The translations under genes were made by a program, and so were the position numbers. Under the pieces are notes generated by a model that did no database searches, had not been told where the DNA came from, and saw only the letters and a program-made list of their open reading frames with translations. Below, in pieces: positions 8,524 to 16,805 of a stretch of 19,700 nucleotides of DNA. Location of the stretch: positions 1 to 19,700 of the forward strand of contig JBPCMT010000100.1 in assembly GCA_051001995.1 (NCBI GenBank), written 5' to 3'. The stretch's first letter is position 1. The number at the start of each line of letters is the position of its first letter. This DNA comes from CAWEHQ01 sp051001995 (lineage in GTDB: Bacteria; Actinomycetota; Thermoleophilia; Solirubrobacterales; Thermoleophilaceae).

Positions 8524-9693
8524 ATGGCATACGACATACGGACAGCTACGGGGATACCCACCGAGAACGTCGGTTCCCTGCCGCGACCGTCGAAGCTCCA
8601 GGCCGCCTACGCGGACTACGACGCCGGCAAGATCAGCTCCGGCGACCTCGAGGAGCTCCAGGACGAGGCCGTCAAGGACTCGATCGAGAAGCTCGAGGCC
8701 ACGGGACAGCCGATCGTCTCCGATGGTGAGCAGCGCTGGTCGAGCTTCGCGACCTACCCGATCGCCGAGACGCTCGCGGGCACCGGTCTCGCCGACAACT
8801 TCGCCCCCGACGGCCAGTTCTTTGCGATCTTCGCGGACGGACACGGTCGGCAGCTGCCGCGCCTCACCGGCGGCCCCTTCCGCTACACGACGTTCGCGTC
8901 CGACACGCTGAAGAAGTCGATCCAGTACGCCAAGGGGCCGATGAAGCAGGCGGTGATCGCGCCGTCGATGATCGACCTCCTCTACCCCCTCAAGGACGAG
9001 CTCGAGGGCTACTCGCGCGAGGAGTTCGAGAACGACATCGTCGACGAGTGCGAGAAGGACATCCGGCAGGCCTTCGACGCCGGGGCCGAGCGGGTCTCGG
9101 TCGACTTCACCGAGGGCAGGCTCGCCACGCGCAACGACCCCCGCAACCCGTGGACCGGCGCCGGCATGCTGCCGCACTTCATCGAACTGAACAACCGCGT
9201 GATGGAGCGCTTCTCGCCGGAGCAGCGGGCGAACATCGGCATCCACACCTGTCCCGGCGGTGACCGCGACTCCGTCCACAGCGCCGACGTGCCCTACAAC
9301 GACCTGCTCCCGCACATGTTCCAGATCAACGCCGGCTACTTCCTGATCCAGCTGGCGAGCGAGCGCGAGAAGGACCCGGTGTACGAGTCGATCGGGAAGA
9401 ACCGCCGCGACGACGCCAACGGCGTCTCGCAGATGGCCTACATCGGCGTGGTCAACCCCGGCAACCCCAGGGTCGAGAGCGCGCAGGAGATCTGCGACGC
9501 GCTGGTGAGGGCGGCGGACTTCATCCCCAAGGAGAGCCTCGGCGCGACCGACGACTGCGGCTTCTCACCGTTCTCGATCGACGAGAAGCCCAACCACGGC
9601 TCGCCCGACTACGCCCGCGAGGTCGCGTTCCAGAAGGTCGGAAACCGCGTCGAGGGCGCCCGCATGGCCGCCGAGAAGCTCGGCGTCTCCTGA
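8524..9693 (+). CDS. Short MetE-like (core) cobalamin-independent methionine synthase family protein
   Basis: This 389-residue protein matches only the C-terminal catalytic half of MetE; the N-terminal folate-binding half of the 750-residue enzyme is missing. Family landmarks by position: NVGSLPRP (MetE IGSFPQT loop), Glu69 in SDGEQRW (homocysteine contact), an Asp in VSVDFTEG, His241 and Cys243 (GIHTCPGGDRD) and Cys345 (DDCGFSPF) as zinc ligands. The fourth ligand, a Glu in E. coli MetE, aligns by eye with Gln276 (FLIQLAS). Proposed role: methyl transfer to homocysteine giving methionine, from a donor that may not be methyl-folate. The location 98 nt upstream of metK and then ahcY supports a methionine/SAM-cycle job. 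Start is fixed by AGGAGAGGAA at 8511-8520. A different thiol methyltransferase activity is possible. Confidence 0.8.
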   Translation: MAYDIRTATGIPTENVGSLPRPSKLQAAYADYDAGKISSGDLEELQDEAVKDSIEKLEATGQPIVSDGEQRWSSFATYPIAETLAGTGLADNFAPDGQFFAIFADGHGRQLPRLTGGPFRYTTFASDTLKKSIQYAKGPMKQAVIAPSMIDLLYPLKDELEGYSREEFENDIVDECEKDIRQAFDAGAERVSVDFTEGRLATRNDPRNPWTGAGMLPHFIELNNRVMERFSPEQRANIGIHTCPGGDRDSVHSADVPYNDLLPHMFQINAGYFLIQLASEREKDPVYESIGKNRRDDANGVSQMAYIGVVNPGNPRVESAQEICDALVRAADFIPKESLGATDDCGFSPFSIDEKPNHGSPDYAREVAFQKVGNRVEGARMAAEKLGVS

Positions 9694-9715
9694 TCGCCTA
9701 GCGTTCGAGGTGGTA

Positions 9716-9742
9716 CCCGGGGCGAGCGCCGCTCGCCTCGGG
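9716..9742 (+). promoter_or_regulatory. Strong hairpin between the metE-like gene and metK
   Basis: CCCGGGGCGAGC (9716-9727) pairs with GCTCGCCTCGGG (9731-9742) over 12 bp, with one G-U pair and a 3-nt loop. The sequence after it (ACTTCCTC) has no U-run, so a classical intrinsic terminator is not clear. It could partly terminate, stabilise the upstream mRNA end, or form part of a metK leader. I could not match it to SAM-I, SAM-II, SAM-IV or SAH riboswitch consensus. Confidence 0.45.
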
Positions 9743-9791
9743 ACTTCCTCGCCGCCCCGCCCCGCAAGCGACCACAGGAGTACGCCTTCGC

Positions 9792-11045
9792 ATGACGCAG
9801 CTATCAGAGAACGAGTACCTGTTCACGTCGGAGTCGGTCACCGAGGGCCATCCGGACAAGATGGCCGACCAGATCTCCGACGGGGTGCTCGACGCCGTCA
9901 TGCGCGACGACCCGGCCGGACGCGTCGCGTGCGAGACGCTCGTGGCGACCGGGCTGGTCGTCGTGTCGGGCGAGATCACGACCGAGACCTACGTCGACGT
10001 GCCCTCGATCGTGCGCGAGACCGTGGAGAGGATCGGCTACACGGACGCCGCCTTCGGGTTCGACTGCCGCACCTGCGCGGTGATCACGACGATCGGCGAG
10101 CAGTCGGCCGACATCGCCCAGGGCGTCGACAAGGGTTGGGAGGTACGCCAGGGAGGAGATGAGGACGAGCTCGCCGTGGCGGGCGCGGGCGACCAGGGGA
10201 TGATGTTCGGCTACGCCGCGCGCGAGACGCCGGAGCTGATGCCGATGCCGATCGCGCTGGCGCACCGCCTCGCCCGCCGGCTCGCCGAGGTTCGCCGCGC
10301 CGAGGTGCTGCCCTACCTGCGCCCGGATGGCAAGACCCAGGTCACGGTCCGCTACGAAAACGACAAGCCGGTCGAGATCGAGAAGATCCTGATCTCGACC
10401 CAGCACAAGCCGGGCATCGACTCCGAGACGCTGATCAAGCCGGACCTCTGGGAGCACGTGGTCCATCCGATTCTCCCGCTCGATCTGTACAACGAGAAGA
10501 AGCTCTACGACGGGTCCGATCACTTTCTTGTCAACCCCACCGGCAAGTTCGAGGTCGGTGGGCCGATGGGAGACTGCGGGTTGACCGGTCGCAAGATCAT
10601 CGTCGACACCTACGGCGGGATGGCGCGACACGGCGGCGGCGCCTTCTCCGGCAAGGACCCCTCGAAGGTCGACCGCTCGGTCGCGTACGCGGCTCGCCAT
10701 GTCGCGAAGAACATCGTCGCCGCCGAGCTCGCCGACCGCTGCGAGATCCAGGTCGCCTACGCGATCGGGGTGTCCCAGCCGGTATCGGTGATGGTCCAGA
10801 CCTACGGCACCGAGCGCATTCCGAACCAGAGGATCGGCGAGCTCGTGCGCGATCACTTCGACCTGCGCCCCGGCGCCTTCCGCGCGCAGCTCGACCTGCA
10901 CCGGCCGATCTACCAGAAGACGGCGTCCTACGGCCACTTCGGCCGCGAGGACCGCGACTTCACCTGGGAGCGGACCGACAGGGCGGCGGCGCTGCGCGAG
11001 GCGGCCGGCCTGAGCTCGCGGGTCGCCGAGGGAGTCGCCACGTGA
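9792..11045 (+). CDS. metK: S-adenosylmethionine synthetase
   Basis: This 417-residue cytoplasmic enzyme makes SAM from methionine and ATP, releasing phosphate and pyrophosphate. All family signatures are present: SVTEGHPDKMADQISD at the N terminus (catalytic His), the hexapeptide region GAGDQGMMFGYA, the glycine-rich phosphate loop GGGAFSGKDPSKVDRS, AYAARHVAKNIVAA, and a C-terminal YGHFGRED. Length is slightly above the usual 380-400 residues. Start is the ATG with AGGAG at 9776-9780, spacing 11 nt, which is rather long. The upstream neighbour is a MetE-like methionine synthase and the downstream one is ahcY after 87 nt, so the three genes encode successive steps of the activated methyl cycle. 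Confidence 0.97.
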   Translation: MTQLSENEYLFTSESVTEGHPDKMADQISDGVLDAVMRDDPAGRVACETLVATGLVVVSGEITTETYVDVPSIVRETVERIGYTDAAFGFDCRTCAVITTIGEQSADIAQGVDKGWEVRQGGDEDELAVAGAGDQGMMFGYAARETPELMPMPIALAHRLARRLAEVRRAEVLPYLRPDGKTQVTVRYENDKPVEIEKILISTQHKPGIDSETLIKPDLWEHVVHPILPLDLYNEKKLYDGSDHFLVNPTGKFEVGGPMGDCGLTGRKIIVDTYGGMARHGGGAFSGKDPSKVDRSVAYAARHVAKNIVAAELADRCEIQVAYAIGVSQPVSVMVQTYGTERIPNQRIGELVRDHFDLRPGAFRAQLDLHRPIYQKTASYGHFGREDRDFTWERTDRAAALREAAGLSSRVAEGVAT

Positions 11046-11080
11046 GCGTCGTCTCGATCCTCCGCGTCGAGGCTCGGCGC

Positions 11081-11119
11081 ATGACCACCTTCCGCGATCA
11101 AGCCGCGGTCCACCGATGA
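11081..11119 (+). other. Possible 12-codon leader ORF with small hairpin before ahcY
   Basis: ATG at 11081 opens a 12-codon frame (MTTFRDQAAVHR) ending TGA at 11117-11119, immediately before the ahcY Shine-Dalgarno. A GAGG sits about 8 nt before its ATG. Inside it, CCGCG (11092-11096) can pair with CGCGG (11104-11108). It might couple translation to ahcY, but a frame this short can occur by chance. Confidence 0.15.
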
Positions 11120-11132
11120 ACAGGAGAGACGG

Positions 11133-12593
<1,461 letters not shown>

Positions 12594-12602
12594 GCCGGCG
12601 GC

Positions 12603-12623
12603 GTGCCGGGCGCCGTACGGCAC
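12603..12623 (+). terminator. Weak hairpin after ahcY
   Basis: GTGCCG (12603-12608) and CGGCAC (12618-12623) form a 6-bp stem with a 9-nt loop, 9 nt after the ahcY stop, followed by ATTCCCGTTG. There is no true U-tract, so this is at most a weak terminator. Confidence 0.3.
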
Positions 12624-12632
12624 ATTCCCGTT

Positions 12633-12675
12633 GAGAAGTGGTCATCTGGGAAATCGTGTTTCGAGACCATCTTTC
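12633..12675. repeat. Imperfect inverted repeat in an AT-richer intergenic patch
   Basis: Between ahcY and rpiB, bases 12622-12685 are clearly AT-richer than the surroundings. GAGAAGTGGTC (12633-12643) and GACCATCTTTC (12665-12675) are imperfect inverted copies (8 of 11 positions, TGGTC/GACCA exact). This could be an operator or the stem of an RNA. No gene is recognised in the 162-nt gap. Confidence 0.3.
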
Positions 12676-12740
12676 AGACGAGTGATCGCGTCGTGCCGGC
12701 GTGCTCCGGCCGGAGCTCGGGTCTGCGGGGCCGCGGCAGG

Positions 12741-12746
12741 TAGCCT
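12741..12746 (+). promoter_or_regulatory. Probable -10 box TAGCCT for rpiB (leaderless)
   Basis: TAGCCT ends 9 nt before the rpiB ATG at 12756, with no Shine-Dalgarno between (CCGCCGTC). This fits a leaderless transcript. A -35 element is not obvious. Confidence 0.4.
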
Positions 12747-12755
12747 GCCGCCGTC

Positions 12756-13223
12756 ATGGCCACCATCGCCTGCGGCTTCGACCACGCCGGCTTTCCGCTC
12801 AAGGCGACGATCCTCGCGGCGCTGCGGCATGCCGGACACGACGCGCTCGACCTCGGAACCGACTCGACCGAGCCGATCGACTACCCGGACAAGGCGCTGG
12901 CGGTGGCCCGTGCGGTCGTGGCGGGCGACGCGGACCGCGGGGTGATCGCGTGCGGGTCGGGCGCCGGTGTGTCGGTGGCGGCGACCAAGGTCCCCGGCAT
13001 CCGCGCCGCGACCGTGCACGACACCTACACGGCTCACCAGGGCGTCGAGCACGACGACCTCAACGTGCTCTGCCTCGGCGCCCGGGTCGTCGGGCCCGCG
13101 CTGGCCGCCGAGATCGTGCTCGCCTACGCCGGGGCGGCCTTCAGCGGCGCGGAGCGCCACCGCCGCCGCCTCGACAAGGTCGATGCGATCGAGCGCGACG
13201 GGCTCGCGGCGAGCTTTGACTGA
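12756..13223 (+). CDS. rpiB: RpiB/LacA/LacB-family sugar-phosphate isomerase (ribose-5-phosphate isomerase B)
   Basis: This 155-residue protein fits the RpiB family length. It interconverts ribose 5-phosphate and ribulose 5-phosphate in the non-oxidative pentose phosphate pathway, cytoplasmic. Seen motifs: ACGFDHAGFPLK near the start (phosphate-binding Asp9-His10), YPDKALAVA, CGSGAG with Cys66 at the position of the E. coli RpiB catalytic cysteine, PGIRAATVHDTYTA, and HDDLNVLCLGARVVG. The C-terminal helix is rich in Arg and His. Mycobacterial RpiB uses a Glu as base instead of this Cys, so the enzyme here follows the E. coli-type residue. Allose-6-phosphate or another sugar phosphate cannot be excluded. 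It ends 20 nt before a convergent small gene. Confidence 0.9.
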   Translation: MATIACGFDHAGFPLKATILAALRHAGHDALDLGTDSTEPIDYPDKALAVARAVVAGDADRGVIACGSGAGVSVAATKVPGIRAATVHDTYTAHQGVEHDDLNVLCLGARVVGPALAAEIVLAYAGAAFSGAERHRRRLDKVDAIERDGLAASFD

Positions 13224-13243
13224 GCGCGGCGGGCGCCCCGCCG

Positions 13244-13411
13244 CTAACGCGGCCCGCTGCCGGTCATCCGCAGCACGAGTCCGGCCGCAACCACGAAGGC
13301 CAGCGCCGCGACCGCGACGTTGAGCGGGAACTCGTCGCCGACCGCTGTGAACCCGAAGTACGTAAGGCCGGCGACCACGAGCAGGGCGAGGACGAGCTCG
13401 ATGGGCCTCAC
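13244..13411 (-). CDS. Small two-helix membrane protein, unknown function
   Basis: On the minus strand a GTG at 13411 opens a 55-residue protein with two hydrophobic segments, IELVLALLVVAGLTYFGF and LNVAVAALAFVVAAGLVL, joined by a short acidic turn (TAVGDEFP) and ending in Arg/Gly/Pro. A frame extended upstream to 13471 would add a Gly/Arg-rich stretch with poor coding character, so the shorter start is preferred. A TAGGCT box 8 nt upstream of that GTG on the same strand fits a leaderless transcript and supports the choice. It is convergent with rpiB and divergent from the hyp operon. I do not recognise a family. Confidence 0.6.
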   Translation of the reverse strand: MRPIELVLALLVVAGLTYFGFTAVGDEFPLNVAVAALAFVVAAGLVLRMTGSGPR

Positions 13412-13419
13412 GCCCGATG

Positions 13420-13425
13420 AGCCTA
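13420..13425 (-). promoter_or_regulatory. Probable -10 box TAGGCT for the small membrane protein (leaderless)
   Basis: Read on the minus strand, TAGGCT is followed by CATCGGGC and then the GTG start at 13411. Spacing and box sequence match those before the mutase gene. Confidence 0.4.
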
Positions 13426-13450
13426 ACCCCGCCCGGGGCGGGCGTCGCCA

Positions 13451-13482
13451 CCGCCCGCCGGAACCTCCCAAACTGCGGGCGG
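13451..13482. repeat. Perfect 8-bp inverted repeat upstream of the hydrogenase operon
   Basis: CCGCCCGC (13451-13458) and GCGGGCGG (13475-13482) are perfect inverted copies separated by 16 nt. They lie just upstream of the candidate -35 at 13493, in the 151-nt divergent gap between the small membrane gene and hypC. The position suits an operator. The high GC makes chance occurrence possible. Confidence 0.35.
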
Positions 13483-13492
13483 CACTCGATGG

Positions 13493-13521
13493 TTTACGCG
13501 CGACTCAGAATCTGCTAGACC
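13493..13521 (+). promoter_or_regulatory. Candidate promoter of the hyp-hhy operon
   Basis: TTTACG (13493-13498), a 17-nt spacer and TAGACC (13516-13521) form the best -35/-10 pair in the gap, about 40 nt upstream of hypC. This is the only sizeable non-coding gap before the seven-gene hydrogenase run, so the operon promoter should lie in or near it. The match to the housekeeping consensus is modest, and an alternative sigma factor is possible. Confidence 0.3.
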
Positions 13522-13562
13522 TCAGCGCCCGCGGACACCCGACCGCAGCGGGGAGGAGAGGT

Positions 13563-13844
13563 ATGTGCCTGGCGATTCCGGGCCAGATCGTTGAAGTGGT
13601 CGACGAGGCCAACCACCTCGCCAAGGTCGACGTCGTGGGCGTCCAGCGCAACGTCAACATCGGCCTGATCGACGAGGACGGTGATGGCGGGGTCGCGCCC
13701 GGCGACTGGGTTCTGATCCACGTCGGCTTCGCGCTGTCCAAGGTCGACGAGGACGAGGCGCTCGCCCAGCACCAGCTGCTGCGCCAGATGGGCGCCGACT
13801 ACGAGCAGGAGCTCGAGGAGCTGAAGGCGAGCGTGATCGAGTGA
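13563..13844 (+). CDS. hypC: Hydrogenase maturation chaperone HypC
   Basis: This 93-residue HypC/HybG/HupF-family protein has the diagnostic N terminus MCLAIPGQIVEVVD, where Cys2 (after removal of Met) holds the Fe(CN)2CO unit together with HypD and presents it to the immature large subunit. Further landmarks are KVDVVGVQRNVNIGLI, GDWVLIHVGFAL with the conserved His, and an acidic helical C terminus (YEQELEELKASVIE). The ATG at 13563 is fixed by the required Met-Cys start and by GGGGAGGAGAG at 13551-13561. It is the first gene of the hydrogenase run; a second HypC-like gene begins 30 nt after its stop. Confidence 0.95.
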   Translation: MCLAIPGQIVEVVDEANHLAKVDVVGVQRNVNIGLIDEDGDGGVAPGDWVLIHVGFALSKVDEDEALAQHQLLRQMGADYEQELEELKASVIE

Positions 13845-13874
13845 CCGACCCGTACTGCGTGACGGCCGGCTGAC

Positions 13875-14165
13875 ATGCGGGTCGCCGCCGACCTCGCACC
13901 GTCGTGTGACCATGAGGTCGGTTGCATCACGTGCGGGGACACGGCGATGCCGCTGCGGGTCGTGGAGGTCGAGGACGACCCCACGCTCGCGCTCTGCGCC
14001 GACGCGGACGGCGGGCGCGAGACGGTCGAGACGTCGCTGGTGGGGGACGTACGGGAGGGCATGACCCTGCTCGTCCACGCCGGCGTGGCGATCCAGCGGC
14101 TCGGTGATGGCGAAGTCCACACCGTCGACGGCCACGCTTCCGTCACCGAAGCGGGGCGCCCGTGA
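13875..14165 (+). CDS. Divergent HypC-family protein with internal CX5CX2C motif
   Basis: This is a 96-residue protein. From residue 25 it follows the HypC pattern (MPLRVVEVEDDPTLALC, then SLVGDVREGMTLLVHAGVAIQRL, matching GDWVLIHVGFAL of canonical HypC), but it has no Met-Cys N terminus. Instead an extension of about 20 residues carries Cys11, His13, Cys17 and Cys20 (CDHEVGCITCGD), Cys20 lying six residues before the conserved Pro where HypC has its Cys four residues before. Similar HypC/HupF-like proteins with an internal CITC motif occur, from memory, in actinobacterial hydrogenase clusters. It could be a scaffold dedicated to the group 1h enzyme or a partner of HypD. Its stop overlaps the hypD GTG (GTGA, 14162-14165), which implies translational coupling. 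Confidence 0.8.
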   Translation: MRVAADLAPSCDHEVGCITCGDTAMPLRVVEVEDDPTLALCADADGGRETVETSLVGDVREGMTLLVHAGVAIQRLGDGEVHTVDGHASVTEAGRP

Positions 14166-15277
14166 GGTACGTCGACGAGTACCGCGACGCCGAGCTCGGC
14201 CGCGCGCTCGCGGGCGAGATCCTCGCGACCGTCGAGCCGGGGCGCCACTACAAGGTGATGGAGGTCTGCGGCGGCCACACGCACTCGATCTACAAGTACG
14301 GCGTCGACGACCTCCTGCCCGCGAACGTGGAGCTGGTCCACGGGCCGGGCTGCCCGGTCTGCGTGATCCCGATGGGGCGCGTCGACGACGGCATCGCGAT
14401 CGCCCACCAGCCGAACGTGATCTTCACCTGCTTCGGCGACATGCTGCGCGTCCCCGGGTCGAACGGGACGCTGCTCGAGGCCAAGGCCGAGGGCGCCGAC
14501 GTGCGGATGGTCTACTCGCCGCTCGACGCGCTGCGGATCGCCAAGCAGAACCCCGACCGCGACGTCGTCTTCTTCGCGATCGGCTTCGAGACCACCGCGC
14601 CGTCCACGGCGCTGACGCTCAAGCGCGCCCGCGCCGACGGCGTCGAGAACTTCCTCTGCATGTGCAACCACGTGACGATCGTCCCGCCGCTGCGGGCGCT
14701 GCTCGACTCGCCCGACCTCCGGCTCGACGGCTTCATCGGGCCCGGCCACGTGGCGACCGTCGTGGGCGCGCGGCCGTTCGAGTTCATCCCCGCCGACTAC
14801 GGCAAGCCGCTGGTCGTGGCCGGCTTCGAGCCGCTCGACCTGCTCCAGGCGATTCACATGATCCTCGGCCAGCTCTCCGACGGCCGCCGCGAGATCGAGA
14901 ACCAGTACAGCCGCGTCGTCCCCTACGACGGCAACCTGCGCGCGCTCGAGGTGCTCGCCGAGGTCTTCGAGCTGCGGCCCCACTTCGAGTGGCGCGGGCT
15001 CGGCTTCATCTCCCAAAGCGCGCTGCGGCTGTCGGATGCCTACGCCGACTTCGACGCCGAGATCCGCTACGAGGTGCCGGGCGTCAGGGTGGCCGACCCG
15101 AAGGCCTGCCAGTGCGGCGAGGTGCTGAAGGGCGTGATCAAGCCGTGGGAGTGCAAGGTCTTCGGCACCGCCTGCACGCCGGAGCACGCGATCGGCACCT
15201 GCATGGTCTCGCCCGAGGGCGCCTGCGCCGCCTACTACAACTACGGCCGCTTCGCGCGCGAGCGGGAGGTGGTCTGA
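14162..15277 (+). CDS. hypD: Hydrogenase maturation protein HypD
   Basis: This 371-residue [4Fe-4S] protein, with HypC, is the scaffold on which iron receives its CN and CO ligands. Conserved motifs are all seen: MEVCGGHTHSIYKYG (the CGGHTH active-site Cys), HGPGCPVCVIPMG, TCFGDMLRVPGS, GFETTAPSTA, GPGHVATVVG, and the C-terminal cluster-binding block CQCGEVLKGVIKPWECKVFG followed by TACTPEHAIGTCMVSPEGAC. Length is standard. It starts at GTG overlapping the stop of the HypC-like gene by 4 nt. hypE starts after only 2 nt. Confidence 0.97.
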   Translation: MRYVDEYRDAELGRALAGEILATVEPGRHYKVMEVCGGHTHSIYKYGVDDLLPANVELVHGPGCPVCVIPMGRVDDGIAIAHQPNVIFTCFGDMLRVPGSNGTLLEAKAEGADVRMVYSPLDALRIAKQNPDRDVVFFAIGFETTAPSTALTLKRARADGVENFLCMCNHVTIVPPLRALLDSPDLRLDGFIGPGHVATVVGARPFEFIPADYGKPLVVAGFEPLDLLQAIHMILGQLSDGRREIENQYSRVVPYDGNLRALEVLAEVFELRPHFEWRGLGFISQSALRLSDAYADFDAEIRYEVPGVRVADPKACQCGEVLKGVIKPWECKVFGTACTPEHAIGTCMVSPEGACAAYYNYGRFAREREVV

Positions 15278-15279
15278 CC

Positions 15280-16419
15280 GTGGCCGACGACGCCGCCCGC
15301 GCGGCGCCTCCGGTGGCGCCGGAGCAGCCGGCCGCCGCGCCGCCGTCGGACCGCGAGCAGCGGATCCTCGGGATCATCGAGACCGCTCGCTCGAAGCGCG
15401 CGCGCTTCAAGGACGAGCGCATCACGATGGCCCACGGGGCCGGCGGCAAGGCGACCCAGACGATGATCGAGGGCCTGTTCGTGCCGGCCTTCGAGTCGGA
15501 GGCACTGGCGGCGATGGGCGACGCCGGCGCGGTGGCGGTGGACGGCACGCGGCTCGCGGTGACCACCGACAGCTTCGTCGTCAAGCCGATCCGCTTCCCC
15601 GGCGGCTCCATCGGCGAGCTGGCGGTGAACGGGACCGTCAACGACCTTGCGATGGCCGGCGCGCGCCCGCTCGCCCTGACGCTGGCGCTCGTGCTCGAGG
15701 AGGGCCTCACGTCCGACGACCTGCGCGCGGAGGTCGAGGCGATCGCGCGCGCGGCGAAGGCGGCGGACGTGGAGATCGTGGCCGGCGACACCAAGGTCGT
15801 CGAGCGCGGCCACGCCGACTCGATGTACGTCTGCACGACCGGCGTCGGCGCCGTGGACCCGCGCGCGACGCTGTCGCCGTCGGCGCTGCGTCCCGGCGAC
15901 CGCGTCCTGGTTTCCGGCTCGATCGGCGAGCACGGCACGGCGATCATGCTGGCGCGCGGGGAGTTCGAGCTCGAGGCGCCGATCGAGTCAGACACGCGCT
16001 CGCTGTGGCCGGCCGCCGACAAGCTGCTCGACGCGGTGGGCCCGTCGCTGCGCTGTCTGCGCGACGCCACCCGAGGCGGAGTCGCCTCGGTGCTCAACGA
16101 GCTGGCGCGCGCGTCGGGAGTCGCGATGGTCGTCCAAGAGGACGCGGTTCCGATCGCTCCCGCGGTGGCCGGCGCCGCCGAGATCCTCGGGATCGACCCG
16201 ATGTACGTGGCGAACGAGGGCAAGCTGGTGGCGTTCGTGGCGCCGGAGGCGGCGGACGAGGCGCTGGCCGCGCTGCGATCGGCGCCCGGATGCGAGGACG
16301 CCGCGGAGATCGGCGAGGTGCGGACCGAGCCGCCGGGCATGGTGCTGGTGGCCACCGCGTTCGGCGGCAAGCGAGTGATGGACCAGCTCGTCGGCGATCC
16401 GTTGCCGAGGATATGTTGA
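15280..16419 (+). CDS. hypE: Carbamoyl-dehydrating protein HypE
   Basis: This 379-residue PurM-like ATPase converts the carbamoyl group put on its C-terminal Cys by HypF into thiocyanate, the source of the active-site CN ligands. The C terminus ends PRIC, the required modified cysteine. The core begins at about residue 48 (ITMAHGAGGKATQTMI), with VTTDSFVVKPIRFPGG, GTVNDLAMAGA, VAGDTKVVERG, SGSIGEHGTAIM and RDATRGGVASVLNE. The first 45 residues, Ala/Pro-rich then helical, are an extension beyond the usual 330-350 residues. The GTG at 15280, 2 nt after the hypD stop, is chosen for coupling; a later start at ATG 15427 would leave almost no leader before the core. No upstream Shine-Dalgarno is obvious. 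hypA begins 6 nt after the stop. Confidence 0.94.
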   Translation: MADDAARAAPPVAPEQPAAAPPSDREQRILGIIETARSKRARFKDERITMAHGAGGKATQTMIEGLFVPAFESEALAAMGDAGAVAVDGTRLAVTTDSFVVKPIRFPGGSIGELAVNGTVNDLAMAGARPLALTLALVLEEGLTSDDLRAEVEAIARAAKAADVEIVAGDTKVVERGHADSMYVCTTGVGAVDPRATLSPSALRPGDRVLVSGSIGEHGTAIMLARGEFELEAPIESDTRSLWPAADKLLDAVGPSLRCLRDATRGGVASVLNELARASGVAMVVQEDAVPIAPAVAGAAEILGIDPMYVANEGKLVAFVAPEAADEALAALRSAPGCEDAAEIGEVRTEPPGMVLVATAFGGKRVMDQLVGDPLPRIC

Positions 16420-16425
16420 GCGCCG

Positions 16426-16805
16426 GTGCACGAGCTCTCGATAGCGGAGTCGGTGGTTTCGATCGCGTCGAGGCACGCCGCCGGTCGCCGGGTCGCGACG
16501 GTGGACCTCAAGGTGGGGCACCTGCGCCAGGTCGTCCCGACGGCGCTCGAGTTCGCGTTCGAGCTCGTCGCCCAGGGGACCGAGGTGGAGGGCGCGGAGC
16601 TGCGGATGGAGGTCGTCCCTGCCATGGGCGCCTGTCGCGCGTGCGGGGGCGAGACGACTCTCGCCGACTTCCCGCTGCGCTGCGGGCGCTGCGGCGGATT
16701 CGACGTGGAGGTGACCGCAGGACAGGAGCTGTTGGTGGACTCGCTGGAGCTCGAGGAGGCCCTGGCGACGAGTGGAGCCATTTCAACGAGCGGAGGAAAT
16801 GACCT

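Noticed and set aside
9694..9791. SAM or SAH riboswitch upstream of metK or ahcY
   Set aside because: I looked for SAM-I, SAM-II, SAM-IV and SAH consensus cores in 8384-8523, 9694-9791 and 11046-11132 and recognised none; only simple hairpins are visible.
12631..12945. 104-codon + strand frame overlapping the rpiB start
   Set aside because: Out of frame with rpiB, Arg/Ser/Pro-rich beyond 12756, no Shine-Dalgarno.
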